A program made the position numbers and the translations under genes. Positions 8,702-16,379 of a stretch of 44,813 nt of DNA are shown piece after piece. The notes beneath the pieces were generated by a model. The model did not search any database. It worked only from the letters and a program-made list of their open reading frames with translations, and had not been told where the DNA came from. This stretch comes from Microcaldota archaeon (GTDB taxonomy: Archaea > Micrarchaeota > Micrarchaeia > Micrarchaeales > Micrarchaeaceae). Positions within the stretch are counted from its first letter, which is position 1. Every line of letters starts with the position of its first letter. The DNA lies in contig DAHWRK010000004.1 of the NCBI GenBank assembly GCA_027339055.1, forward strand, positions 1 through 44,813, written 5' to 3'.

Positions 8702-9317
8702 AGGGCTTTTCAAGAATTGCTTTTATGAAGCCTTTTTCTGTAGATACTTTTGCTGGAGCAAGACCTGGAATATTGGAATATGAATTGGCCTCTTTTACGC
8801 TGAGCGAATGGCTTCCGGAAATTCCCAGCCCCTTTTCGGGCTTGAGGAATTCATATATGGCAATTTTGCCGCCTGCGGCAACGTATTTGGCTATGTATCC
8901 CAGAGCCTCGCACTTTACCGCCCAGTGGTGGAATGACAAGGTCGTTATCGCAAGGTCAAATTTATGATCGAATGGTATTTCAGTATTTTTGCCTATTGCG
9001 AATTCCAGATTTTTTATGCCAGCCCGCTTGGCGAGCGAGCCTGCCTGTTTTATCATGTCCTTTGATGGGTCTATCCCGTATATTTTGGCTTTGGGGAACA
9101 TCTGGGCAATTTTCACATCGAGAATGCCCGGGCCGCAGCCTATGTCTAGCACAGACGAGAACTCGTAATTCGCAATGTCGGAAAGTATGAACGAGTAGAA
9201 TGATTTCATGCTTGGAAAAGTTTTCGAGAATACTTTGTAAAGCCTTGAGGTGAAGAAACCGAAGTTCTCGTCTTTTGGCTTTTTTCCTTGCATTATCATT
9301 GCGCCTTCAAAAACCAT
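8694..9317 (-). CDS. Class I SAM-dependent methyltransferase
   Basis: This 207-residue protein has a Rossmann-type SAM-binding motif, VLDIGCGPGILD, near residue 57, followed by an acidic ribose-binding residue in IYGIDPSKDM and a post-I motif region, LAITTLSFHHW. The general type is clear; the substrate cannot be read from sequence. The start is uncertain: the ATG at 9317 lies 22 nt inside the end of cysS, but an ATG at 9299 gives the common ATGA overlap with the cysS stop (9296-9298), and another ATG lies at 9293. The 9299 start is preferred. It is translationally coupled to cysS, and its 3' end overlaps the convergent aglB. Confidence 0.85.
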   Translation of the reverse strand: MVFEGAMIMQGKKPKDENFGFFTSRLYKVFSKTFPSMKSFYSFILSDIANYEFSSVLDIGCGPGILDVKIAQMFPKAKIYGIDPSKDMIKQAGSLAKRAGIKNLEFAIGKNTEIPFDHKFDLAITTLSFHHWAVKCEALGYIAKYVAAGGKIAIYEFLKPEKGLGISGSHSLSVKEANSYSNIPGLAPAKVSTEKGFIKAILEKPSK

Positions 9318-10765
9318 CTGCTGCCCTCCTGCGTGTCTTCGACAATTACCCCGAACTTTTCTTCAAGCTCCTTGCGCAATTCGTCTGCCTTGGCGAAGTC
9401 CTTGGATGCGCGTGCCTGATCGCGAGCCTTAAGGAGCTCTTCAGCCCCGGAAGGAAGGCTCTTTTCCTTTGCATAATTGTCTATGCTTATGCCAAGAACC
9501 GAATCAAAATCCAGGAGTACGTTCAGAACAAGCGATGATGCATCTATCCCTATGCCACCAGTTTCGACGAGGTTGGCAGCCTTTGACACAAGCTCGTGCA
9601 TTGCCGCAAGGGCTTCGGGGGTGTTGAAGTCGTTGCATATTGCGCTGAAGAATTTGACGCGTATATTCTCGGCAAACTTTATAGTTTCCTTGTCCAGCCT
9701 GTCGAATCTGGATGATACCTTTGCCAGCTTCTGGGCTACGGCATATATTGAATTTATCGTATTTTGGGCGTTTTGCAGCGCATCGAAGGTAAAGTTCTGC
9801 TGGCTCCTATAATGCGAGCTAAGGAGGAAATACCTGTAGGCCAGCGGCGAGAAGCCCTTGTGGACTATATCATCCATGGTGTATATGTTTCCCAGCGATT
9901 TCGCCATCTTTTCTCCGTCTACGGTCAGGAAATTTACGTGAAACCAGTAGTTGACGAACGTCGCGCCAGTAGCGGATTCGGATTGGGCTATCTCGTTGGT
10001 GTGATGTATTGGTATGTGGTCTATACCTCCGCAATGTATGTCGAAAGTATTGCCAAGGTATTTCATGCTCATCGCGCTGCATTCTATGTGCCACCCCGGA
10101 AAGCCCCTCCCGAACTTCGAATCCCATACCATCTCCTTTAAGCTTTCTGGGGCGAAGCGCCATACTGCAAAATCCGTTATGTTCTTAAGCCCTTCAGGCC
10201 TGTCGACCCTGGCGCCTGCCTGCTGGCTCTTGTTCAGCTCTTCGAATGTCCTTCCCGAAAGCTTTCCATAGTCTTTCACCTTGGATGTATCCATGTATAC
10301 TCCGCTGCTGGAATCGTTTATTGTGTAGAGATATCCTCCCTTGTCCAATGTGCCTATAAGCGAAAGCATTTCGTTGACGTGGTCGGAAGCCTTTGCCATG
10401 GTTGTCGGCGCCATTATGTTGAGCAGCGATAGGTCTTTTATGAAGGCCTTTGTGTAGAAGTCAGCGATTTCCGACATGCTCTTGTGCTCCTTCGAGGCTT
10501 CTTTTCTTATCTTGTCTTCCCCGGTATCGGCGTCGCTGGCCAGATGCCCGACATCAGTTAGGTTCATCACGTGGTTTACTTCGTAGCCTTCGTGTGCCAG
10601 CGTTCTCCTAAGCATGTCCTCAAACACATAGGCGCGCATGTTGCCTATGTGAGCATAGAAATAAACCGTAGGCCCGCATGCATACATCAACACCTTTGGA
10701 GGATTCAAAGGCTTGAAGTCTTCTATCCTGCGGGACATGGTATTGTACATCTTTATTGAAGGCAA
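9296..10765 (-). CDS. cysS: Cysteinyl-tRNA synthetase
   Basis: This 489-residue class I synthetase charges tRNA-Cys. Visible features are MYACGPTVYFYAHIGN (zinc-ligand Cys30 and the HIGH-type motif at 39-42), WHIECSAM with the second zinc cysteine, HCGGIDHIPIHHTNE, and the KMSKS loop as EKMAKSLGN near 283. The C-terminal helical region contains the common LLKARDQARASKDFAKADEL-type segment. The first start is a TTG at 10765 with GGTG 8 nt upstream. An ATG at 10750 is possible but has no ribosome binding site, so TTG is preferred. The upstream spermidine-synthase-like gene ends 31 nt away, and the methyltransferase downstream overlaps it. Confidence 0.96.
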   Translation of the reverse strand: MPSIKMYNTMSRRIEDFKPLNPPKVLMYACGPTVYFYAHIGNMRAYVFEDMLRRTLAHEGYEVNHVMNLTDVGHLASDADTGEDKIRKEASKEHKSMSEIADFYTKAFIKDLSLLNIMAPTTMAKASDHVNEMLSLIGTLDKGGYLYTINDSSSGVYMDTSKVKDYGKLSGRTFEELNKSQQAGARVDRPEGLKNITDFAVWRFAPESLKEMVWDSKFGRGFPGWHIECSAMSMKYLGNTFDIHCGGIDHIPIHHTNEIAQSESATGATFVNYWFHVNFLTVDGEKMAKSLGNIYTMDDIVHKGFSPLAYRYFLLSSHYRSQQNFTFDALQNAQNTINSIYAVAQKLAKVSSRFDRLDKETIKFAENIRVKFFSAICNDFNTPEALAAMHELVSKAANLVETGGIGIDASSLVLNVLLDFDSVLGISIDNYAKEKSLPSGAEELLKARDQARASKDFAKADELRKELEEKFGVIVEDTQEGSRWFLKAQ

Positions 10766-10796
10766 AACAGCACCGATTTTATTTATTAGGTCAACG

Positions 10797-11459
10797 CTAA
10801 ATTACTTCCTGATTGTCTTCATCCATGTTTGAATACGCCTTGGTTATGTATGCATGCTCCTCCTTGAGCTTGGGCATGCCGCCTATGGCCCTGAGCTTTC
10901 CCGCATCGATGCCCTTTAAGCATATTACAACCCTGTTTCCAGATATCGGAGGCATTGAAAGAGTGTATACTTCGAACATCCTGGAAAGTGATTTGGTGAG
11001 CTTCTTCGAATTCGCTATCCCAAGCGAGGTAAGCGTATAGTTTATTGCGAGAACCCCGTTTCCCGTGAGAGATGAGCTCGCGGCATTTATCATCCTGTCG
11101 GAGAAAAATTCCTCTGGCATGTTGTCGTCGACATATGCATCGAGTATCACAATATTGTACGTATCGCCGTGGGACTCCATGTACTCTATCCCATCGCCCA
11201 GTATTATGTTTGACTTTAGGTTCTTTCCTACGAATATCTTGTACATCGACGCTATGGCCTCGTCAATTTCTATTACATCTATGATCGCGTTAGGGTATAT
11301 GGATTCTATCTGGTACGGTATCGTGCCCCCACCCAGGCCTATTATCAGGATTTTGGGATTTTCGAAAAGAGACGGGAGGGGCAGGAAGTAGTCCCAATAG
11401 CTTCCAGTGAGGATGCGCCCCTCGACTATGCGCGAAAAGACCGTGCTGTTGTATATCAT
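10797..11459 (-). CDS. Spermidine/aminopropyltransferase synthase-like protein with unclear start
   Basis: This protein has the spermidine synthase fold pattern: ILIIGLGGGTIPYQIESIYP (nucleotide-binding glycine loop at about 36-44), then IDVIEIDEAI and a VILDAYVDD motif like the family's catalytic acidic stretch. From the first ATG (11459) it is 220 residues, short for the family (about 280). The same frame stays open upstream to a TAA at 11571-11573 and encodes about 37 more residues that look like the family's N-terminal beta-hairpin (for example ARIRIIKKGPYKE). That stretch has no ATG, GTG or TTG. Either a rare start such as CTG or ATC is used, or there is a frameshift or sequence error, or the protein is truly shortened. 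Substrate specificity is unknown; a homologous methyltransferase-like role is possible. Confidence 0.78.
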   Translation of the reverse strand: MIYNSTVFSRIVEGRILTGSYWDYFLPLPSLFENPKILIIGLGGGTIPYQIESIYPNAIIDVIEIDEAIASMYKIFVGKNLKSNIILGDGIEYMESHGDTYNIVILDAYVDDNMPEEFFSDRMINAASSSLTGNGVLAINYTLTSLGIANSKKLTKSLSRMFEVYTLSMPPISGNRVVICLKGIDAGKLRAIGGMPKLKEEHAYITKAYSNMDEDNQEVI

Positions 11460-11625
11460 CTCCTTGTACGGGCCCTTCTTTATTATTCTTATCCTTGCCC
11501 CGTGGCTGTACTTTTCGGCCAGGACTTTTCCGAAAGCAGATTCGTAGAAGGATTTCAGCAGGTTTGTGATTTAATCACCCGCACCGCACGTTGGATGCGC
11601 GAGAGACTTGGAATGGCAGTAAGAT

Positions 11626-11637
11626 AAATTTATAAGG
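11626..11637 (+). promoter_or_regulatory. TATA box of tRNA-Tyr
   Basis: AAATTTATAAGG lies about 43 nt before the tRNA. Initiation about 25 nt downstream would leave a 5' leader of roughly 15 nt for RNase P to remove. Confidence 0.5.
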
Positions 11638-11674
11638 TAAACTTATTAATATTCTTGCCGAAATAAGTGTTATG

Positions 11675-11768
11675 CCCGTTGTAGCTCAATGGCAGAGCGG
11701 CCGGCTGTAGTTTGATTCTTCGTCAAGAAGATACCGGCAGGTTGAGCGTTCGACTCGCTCCAACGGGA
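11675..11768 (+). tRNA. tRNA-Tyr (GTA) with intron
   Basis: The cloverleaf is complete. The acceptor stem CCCGTTG (11675-11681) pairs with CAACGGG (11761-11767), with discriminator A at 11768. The D stem is GCTC/GAGC, the anticodon stem is GCCGG (11700-11704) with CCGGC (11734-11738), and the T arm is GAGCG TTCGACT CGCTC. The anticodon loop reads C-T-GTA-G, so the anticodon is GTA. The C1-G72 pair is the archaeal tRNA-Tyr identity element. An intron follows position 37. CCA is not encoded. Confidence 0.95.
11711..11732 (+). other. tRNA-Tyr intron (about 22 nt, canonical 37/38 position)
   Basis: Removing 11711-11732 restores a 7-nt anticodon loop (C T G T A G A). The intron can form a 5-bp stem, TCTTC (11717-11721) with GAAGA (11727-11731), as expected for a bulge-helix-bulge substrate of archaeal splicing endonuclease. 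The exact edges could shift by one nucleotide. Confidence 0.8.
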
Positions 11769-11782
11769 AATAAGGTGTAATT

Positions 11783-12250
11783 ATGCAAGGAAAAAGCGCA
11801 ACAGAAAAATTCATGTCCACCTCGGCAGGGCAGCAGAAGCACACGCTTCCGTTCATTTTCATGCTGATAGGAGGCATACTCATACTTTTGGGGGGAATTT
11901 ACGAGCTGAGTGCCGTTAGTTCGGTTTCGGCCAATTCGATAATAGCGAATCTCACTGCCTCGAACCCGGCTCTTGCGCACAACGCGACAGAGATAAAGCT
12001 CATAAATAATTATGTGAGCAGCGGGGCGCTGTACGATGCCATATATGCCGTGGTGGCAGTGGGAATAATATGCGGAATCGTAGTCATGCTTAGCGGAATC
12101 ATGTCATACAACCCCAAGGGGAACAGGCTCAAGATATTCTCGATAGTTGCAATAATATTCTCGCTTATAAGCATACTGGGAGATGGAGGATTCTTGGTAG
12201 GAATGATATTGGGAATAATAGGAGGCATACTTGGACTCATGAAAAAGTAG
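11783..12250 (+). CDS. Small four-helix membrane protein (DUF4064-like)
   Basis: This 155-residue protein has hydrophobic segments at about residues 25-45, 90-113, 120-137 and 139-153, and an external loop with Asn-X-Ser/Thr sequons between the first two. The glycine-rich last helices (GMILGIIGGILGL) resemble DUF4064-type small membrane proteins. The ATG at 11783 is preceded by GGTG (in AAGGTGTAATT). It lies alone between two tRNA genes on the same strand and may be co-transcribed with tRNA-Tyr, 14 nt upstream. The function is unknown. Confidence 0.75.
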   Translation: MQGKSATEKFMSTSAGQQKHTLPFIFMLIGGILILLGGIYELSAVSSVSANSIIANLTASNPALAHNATEIKLINNYVSSGALYDAIYAVVAVGIICGIVVMLSGIMSYNPKGNRLKIFSIVAIIFSLISILGDGGFLVGMILGIIGGILGLMKK

Positions 12251-12262
12251 CAAGACAAGAAG

Positions 12263-12271
12263 TTATTTATA
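12263..12271 (+). promoter_or_regulatory. TATA box of tRNA-Asp
   Basis: TTATTTATA is centred about 32 nt before the tRNA, giving initiation about 6 nt upstream of the mature 5' end. Confidence 0.5.
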
Positions 12272-12298
12272 GCTGATAATGCAGAAATATTCTGCAGA

Positions 12299-12370
12299 GC
12301 CTCGGTGGTGTAGTGGTTAGCATACGACCCTGTCACGGTTGCGACTCGGGTTCGAATCCCGGCCGAGGCG
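12299..12370 (+). tRNA. tRNA-Asp (GTC)
   Basis: The acceptor stem GCCTCGG (12299-12305) pairs with CCGAGGC (12363-12369), and the discriminator G at 12370 is as expected for Asp. The anticodon stem CGACC/GGTTG closes the loop CTGTCAC, giving anticodon GTC. The T arm is CGGG TTCGAAT CCCG-type. There is no intron and no encoded CCA. Confidence 0.96.
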
Positions 12371-12414
12371 TATTCATTAGCAATGCACAAAATCGTTCAT
12401 TACTAATGAGAAGA

Positions 12415-12424
12415 TTTAAATATT
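12415..12424 (+). promoter_or_regulatory. TATA box of the AAA ATPase gene (leaderless)
   Basis: TTTAAATATT is centred about 24 nt before the ATG at 12444. No ribosome binding site is visible, so the mRNA is probably leaderless. Confidence 0.5.
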
Positions 12425-12443
12425 ATGATTACAATAACCAAAT

Positions 12444-13688
12444 ATGATACTCAAGGAAACCCTAAAGGCAGTTGTACTATCGCAGAAGAAAAGTTTTGAT
12501 GAGTTGGAATTAGGAGTAGATCGCGATATAGTTAATAGAATAAGCATGGAACTGCAACATGCGCTGATTATTTCCGGAATAAGAAGATGCGGAAAAAGCA
12601 CATTAATGCATCAACTTTCGAAGAGGATTAAGAATTTCAATTACTTAAACTTTGAAGATACAAGACTTGCAGGTTTTGAATTATCTGATTTCGAAAAACT
12701 TGACGAAATATATAAGGAAGAATTCGGCGAATGTAATTTTTATCTTTTCGATGAGATACAAAATATATCCGGTTGGGAAATATTTGTAAGGTCCAGGCTT
12801 GATAAAAAGAAGAAATTTATAATAACCGGTTCGAATGCATCCCTCTTGAGTAAAGAATTAGGTACAAGGTTGACAGGAAGGCACATAAACATAGAATTAT
12901 TCCCTTTTTCTTTCAAGGAAGCGGCAGCATTCAAGAAATGGAAGGAGGGAGCAAGCGAGTTTGAAGAGTATTTGAAGGAAGGCGGGTTTCCGGAATATCT
13001 TAAGTACAAAAACCAGGAAATATTGCGTGAGCTATTCACAGATGTAATCCAAAGGGACATAGTTGCAAGATATAAAATAAGAGAATCTAAAGCGTTAAAC
13101 GAGATGGCGCTCTATTTATTAACAAATGTCGGGAAAGAATTCTCATTCAATACATTGAAAAGCACATTCGCGCTTGGCTCGGTAAACACGGTGTCGGCAT
13201 TTGTATCTTATCTTGAGGATAGCTACCTGATTTTTACTGTGCCAAAATTTGATTATTCGTTAAAAAAGCAGATGATAAATCCTAAAAAAATCTATGCCAT
13301 AGACAATGGGCTGTGCGTGGCAAACTCCGTGTCTTTTTCCGAAGATAAAGGCAGAATGCTGGAAAATCTGGCATATCTTGTTTTAAGAAGGACCAATAAA
13401 CAGATATTTTATTTCAAATCAGGAAATAATCACGAATGTGACTTCTTGTTAAAGGATGGGGCTAAAATAAAGGCGGCAATACAAGTCTGTTATGAACTAA
13501 ACGAAGACAATAAGGGAAGAGAATTAGGCGGGTTGGCGGAAGCATTGGATCAATTTGGCTTGAAAGAAGGCATAATACTCACATTTAACCAAGAAGACGA
13601 ATTGACGCAAAACGGGAAGAAAATAATAGTGCTGCCGTTATGGAAGTGGGACTATCGCCTGGCGTCGATTGAACGGTTGCACTCCTAG
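12444..13688 (+). CDS. AAA+ ATPase with C-terminal DUF4143 domain
   Basis: This 414-residue protein has Walker A GIRRCGKST (45-53), Walker B YLFDEIQNI (about 97-105), a sensor segment KKFIITGSNASLL, and an arginine-rich segment TRLTGRHINIELFPFSF typical of the AAA_14/DUF4143 family. The C-terminal half (from about 200) matches DUF4143, a domain with a PD-(D/E)XK-like fold; it contains NHECDFLLKDG and AAIQVCYEL, where a canonical nuclease would have D...D/E-X-K-type residues. These proteins are abundant in archaea and small bacteria, spread horizontally and have no settled function. The gene is more AT-rich than its neighbours and sits 74 nt after tRNA-Asp, a common insertion site. Transfer is likely but unproven. 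Confidence 0.88.
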   Translation: MILKETLKAVVLSQKKSFDELELGVDRDIVNRISMELQHALIISGIRRCGKSTLMHQLSKRIKNFNYLNFEDTRLAGFELSDFEKLDEIYKEEFGECNFYLFDEIQNISGWEIFVRSRLDKKKKFIITGSNASLLSKELGTRLTGRHINIELFPFSFKEAAAFKKWKEGASEFEEYLKEGGFPEYLKYKNQEILRELFTDVIQRDIVARYKIRESKALNEMALYLLTNVGKEFSFNTLKSTFALGSVNTVSAFVSYLEDSYLIFTVPKFDYSLKKQMINPKKIYAIDNGLCVANSVSFSEDKGRMLENLAYLVLRRTNKQIFYFKSGNNHECDFLLKDGAKIKAAIQVCYELNEDNKGRELGGLAEALDQFGLKEGIILTFNQEDELTQNGKKIIVLPLWKWDYRLASIERLHS

Positions 13689-13887
13689 CTAGCTAAATTC
13701 TGGCAGTTTTCAGTGCTAATTTTTTATGCGCTGCGTTGTCATTAACGGATATTCTGAAAAAGGGAATTTAGCCTGTTGCGAATTCTGCGGGCAATTCGTC
13801 CACGACTTAAAAGTCTTGGTATACTTGCCCATTCAAAACAATATAGTGGATAGGTCAATTGCAGTGCAAAAAATCCGCTGTAAATTT

Positions 13888-14340
13888 TCATGCGCGCAGC
13901 AATTCCCCATTCGCTTTTATGACTTCGGCTTTAGGATTGTGCAGGAGCTCCTTTAGCCTTTTTTTAATCTTTCTTGAGTTCTGCTTTACCCATTGCTCAT
14001 CGTTCGAGAAGTTGTTTATAAACCAGTATTCGTCTACGAATTTTTCCGGGTCCGAACCATGCTCGATTAGCTTTCTGTGCGACCTGTTCGATATCAAAAC
14101 CAGATAAAAATCGTAAGTATTTATGAACTCGCTAAGCTTTTTCAGGTATCCGGTATCGTTCACCGTGCTGTGGGGCTCGAGTATAACCTGGCGCCCGTTC
14201 AGGAATATTGACGTAATGAAATCTGGATAGTATGCCCTGCCGTTGCTCAATGGATAGCGCGTGTATTCGTAGTATGCTGGTATGCCAAGGTCTAGAAGCG
14301 CAATCTTTACCGCGTCTTCCCTTGGATTCTTAAGTTCCAA
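13888..14340 (-). CDS. Putative PD-(D/E)XK-like nuclease-fold protein
   Basis: This 150-residue protein is not of a family I can name. The pattern around YYPDFITSIFLNGRQVILEPH (Asp40, Glu55 and His57, with the usual Lys replaced by His) matches the beta-hairpin core of PD-(D/E)XK nucleases. A helix precedes it, as does LGIPAYYEYTRY, like the N-terminal helix-strand of that fold. The C-terminal part (from about 65) is helical and charged. It is convergent with the DUF4143 ATPase; the intervening 199 nt (13689-13887) contain no convincing gene. The nuclease call is an inference from fold-level pattern only. Confidence 0.6.
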   Translation of the reverse strand: MELKNPREDAVKIALLDLGIPAYYEYTRYPLSNGRAYYPDFITSIFLNGRQVILEPHSTVNDTGYLKKLSEFINTYDFYLVLISNRSHRKLIEHGSDPEKFVDEYWFINNFSNDEQWVKQNSRKIKKRLKELLHNPKAEVIKANGELLRA

Positions 14341-14360
14341 GGACTGGTTTAGGTATTTTT

Positions 14361-14478
14361 GTTTCCTATGTGGACAGGAACAGGAGCAGGCATTGGATTG
14401 TAAACAAAGATTTCCGAATCCCTTTGTTTCTGGCTCAGCATATTTTCTATCCCTGCGAAAATATTTATGCGTTTTCGC
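14361..14478. other. Cluster of stem-loops in a gene-free divergent stretch
   Basis: The 234 nt between 14340 and 14575 have no coding gene. Three hairpins can be drawn: TTCCT (14363-14367) with AGGAA (14376-14380); AAACAAA (14402-14408) with TTTGTTT (14423-14429), continued by GATT (14409-14412) with AATC (14417-14420) across a 2-nt bulge and closed by TCCG; and GCGAAAA (14455-14461) with TTTTCGC (14472-14478). This may be a small RNA, an untranslated leader, or operators. No C/D box motifs were seen. Confidence 0.3.
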
Positions 14479-14515
14479 TATTCAGTTAGGGCGCTCAAAA
14501 GAGGGGCAGAGGCTC

Positions 14516-14529
14516 AGCTATAAATAGCT
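14516..14529 (+). promoter_or_regulatory. Palindromic TATA element upstream of UPF0147-PolD operon
   Basis: AGCTATAAATAGCT is a perfect inverted repeat (6-bp arms) containing CTATAAATA. Initiation would be near 14547, leaving a leader with the GGTGAT ribosome binding site (14565-14570) before the ATG at 14575. The symmetry could also serve a repressor. Confidence 0.5.
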
Positions 14530-14574
14530 TAAATTGCAATACCACATGTAAATGTACTAATTATCGGTGATAAT

Positions 14575-14841
14575 ATGCCAAAGAAAGAGGAGGTGCTGGA
14601 GCTGATAAAGCAGGCAAATATGCAGATGGACATGCTTATAAGCGATACTAGCGTGCCTAAGAATGTAAGGAGCGCCGTAAGCGAAGCCAAGTCAAAGCTT
14701 AACGAGGAAGGAGAATTCACAGTAAGGGCGTCTTCAGCCATATACAGCCTTGATTCCGTGAGCAACGACATAAACCTGCCGCCGCAGGCAAGGACTGTGA
14801 TATGGGGAGTGCTAAGCATACTTGAATCGATAAAGGATTGA
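14575..14841 (+). CDS. UPF0147 family protein
   Basis: This 88-residue, all-helical, acidic protein matches the archaeal UPF0147 family in length and in the pattern of SVPKNVRSAVSEAK and LPPQARTVIWGVLSILE. The family has no established function. The ATG is preceded by GGTGAT at good spacing. It ends 10 nt before the PolD small subunit gene and is probably co-transcribed with it, which hints at a link to replication or simply shared growth-dependent expression. Confidence 0.88.
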   Translation: MPKKEEVLELIKQANMQMDMLISDTSVPKNVRSAVSEAKSKLNEEGEFTVRASSAIYSLDSVSNDINLPPQARTVIWGVLSILESIKD

Positions 14842-14851
14842 AAGCAATAAC

Positions 14852-16375
14852 ATGGAGAGCGAAAAGGAGGTTATCGCGAGGGGTTCGCTCAAGCAGCTTG
14901 CCTCGGCCCTGTCCAAGGCCGGTATGCTTATAGGGGGAGACATAAAGGAGGAGATGCTGAAGGACATTGACCCTTCGGCATTGGCATACGAGCTTATAGA
15001 GGGCAGGAATTCCGAGGAAACGCTGCACATAGTAAATAGCGAGGAGCTCCAGAAGGCGATAGACAAGATAATGGAGCAGAAGCAGCCGATAAAGATAGAG
15101 GTAAGCAGGTCCGCGGACTTCAAGCCGCTTGCTGCCGAGATAGACGCGCAGTACAAGATAAGAGGCAGAGAAGTAGAGCACACAAACGGCAGCATAAACG
15201 ATTTTGTCATGTATTTCAGGGACAGGCTTGCAAGGATGCGCCAGATAATATCACAGCACAGCAGCTACGGCCAGTTCCTGCAGAGCCTGGAGCACATAAA
15301 CGATTATGCTTCCGGAAGAGAGGTCTACATATTCGGGATAGTAAACAGGAAGATAATAACAAAGAACAACAACCTAATGCTAGAGCTGGAAGACGAAGAG
15401 GGATATGCAAAAGTAATGTTCATGAACGGGAGCTCCAAGGAAGCGCAGGAGCTCTATGTCAACGCGAACTCTATAACCAACGACGAAGTCATTGCGATAA
15501 GGGGCAAGATATCAGGGCCGTTCGTCATAGCCAACATGATAGTGTGGCCCGACGTTCCGATAAGGCAGCAGAAGAAGGTAGAGGAAAACATAAACATAGC
15601 TTTTCTCTCCGACATACACGTGGGCAGCAAGCTTTTCATGGAGAAAAACTTCTCCAAGATGATAAGGTGGCTCAACGGAGATGCTGACCACACCCAGATG
15701 GATATGGTAGGAGGCATAAAATACATAGTGATAAGCGGGGACGACGCCGATGGAATAGGCGTTTATCCGAACCAGGACAGGGACCTTGCAGTCTCTGACA
15801 TGTACACACAGTACAAGATGCTGTTCGATTTTGTCGACGCGATACCTGATTACATACACGTTTTCATAATGCCTGGGAACCACGATGCGGTGCAGAGAGC
15901 AGAGCCACAGCCTCCGCTGCCGCAGGAGCTCATAGGGGATTTCAAGAAGGACAACGTGCACATAGTCTCAAATCCCTCGTACATGACCCTGCACGGGCTA
16001 GAGGTATTGGGCTACCATGGAACTTCATTGGATTCCATAATAAGCGCGATACCTAACAACAGCTATTCGGTGCCGGAGAAGGCAATGGTAGAGCTGCTCA
16101 AGCGCAGGCACCTTTCGCCGATATACGGGGGCAACATAATAGTCCCGTCGAAGACAGACAACCTTGTAATGGATACAATACCTGACATATTGCACATGGG
16201 CCACATACACAAGAACGGGACCACGAAATATCACGGAGTTACAGTAATAAACAGCGGCACGTGGCAGGGAAGGACGGATTTCCAGGTGAGGCAGGGGCAC
16301 ATACCGACCCCGTGCATAATGCCGGTGTTCAAGTCGAAGGATTACAGCGTGACATCTATAGACTTCAACAGGTAG
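14852..16375 (+). CDS. polB: DNA polymerase D small subunit (DP1), 3'-5' exonuclease
   Basis: This 507-residue subunit has a helical N-terminal region, an OB-fold (about 155-225), then a calcineurin-like phosphoesterase domain (about 250-500). All metal-ligand motifs are present: DIHVGS, SGDDADGIGVYPNQ, MPGNHDA, YHGTS and GHIH. It should therefore be an active proofreading exonuclease, unlike the degenerate eukaryotic B subunits. The length is slightly short of Pyrococcus DP1 (about 610) because the N-terminal region is shorter. The large subunit gene begins 4 nt downstream in the same direction, so the two halves of PolD form one operon. Confidence 0.97.
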   Translation: MESEKEVIARGSLKQLASALSKAGMLIGGDIKEEMLKDIDPSALAYELIEGRNSEETLHIVNSEELQKAIDKIMEQKQPIKIEVSRSADFKPLAAEIDAQYKIRGREVEHTNGSINDFVMYFRDRLARMRQIISQHSSYGQFLQSLEHINDYASGREVYIFGIVNRKIITKNNNLMLELEDEEGYAKVMFMNGSSKEAQELYVNANSITNDEVIAIRGKISGPFVIANMIVWPDVPIRQQKKVEENINIAFLSDIHVGSKLFMEKNFSKMIRWLNGDADHTQMDMVGGIKYIVISGDDADGIGVYPNQDRDLAVSDMYTQYKMLFDFVDAIPDYIHVFIMPGNHDAVQRAEPQPPLPQELIGDFKKDNVHIVSNPSYMTLHGLEVLGYHGTSLDSIISAIPNNSYSVPEKAMVELLKRRHLSPIYGGNIIVPSKTDNLVMDTIPDILHMGHIHKNGTTKYHGVTVINSGTWQGRTDFQVRQGHIPTPCIMPVFKSKDYSVTSIDFNR

Positions 16376-16379
16376 TCGA

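Noticed and set aside
13726-13956. 76-residue plus-strand frame after the DUF4143 ATPase
   Set aside because: It overlaps the end of the minus-strand nuclease-like gene, has no ribosome binding site and no recognisable protein pattern.
12299-14575. Possible att-site duplication of the tRNA-Asp 3' end
   Set aside because: No second copy of the tRNA 3' sequence (around TTCGAATCCCGGCCGAGG) was seen downstream, and no integrase gene is present.
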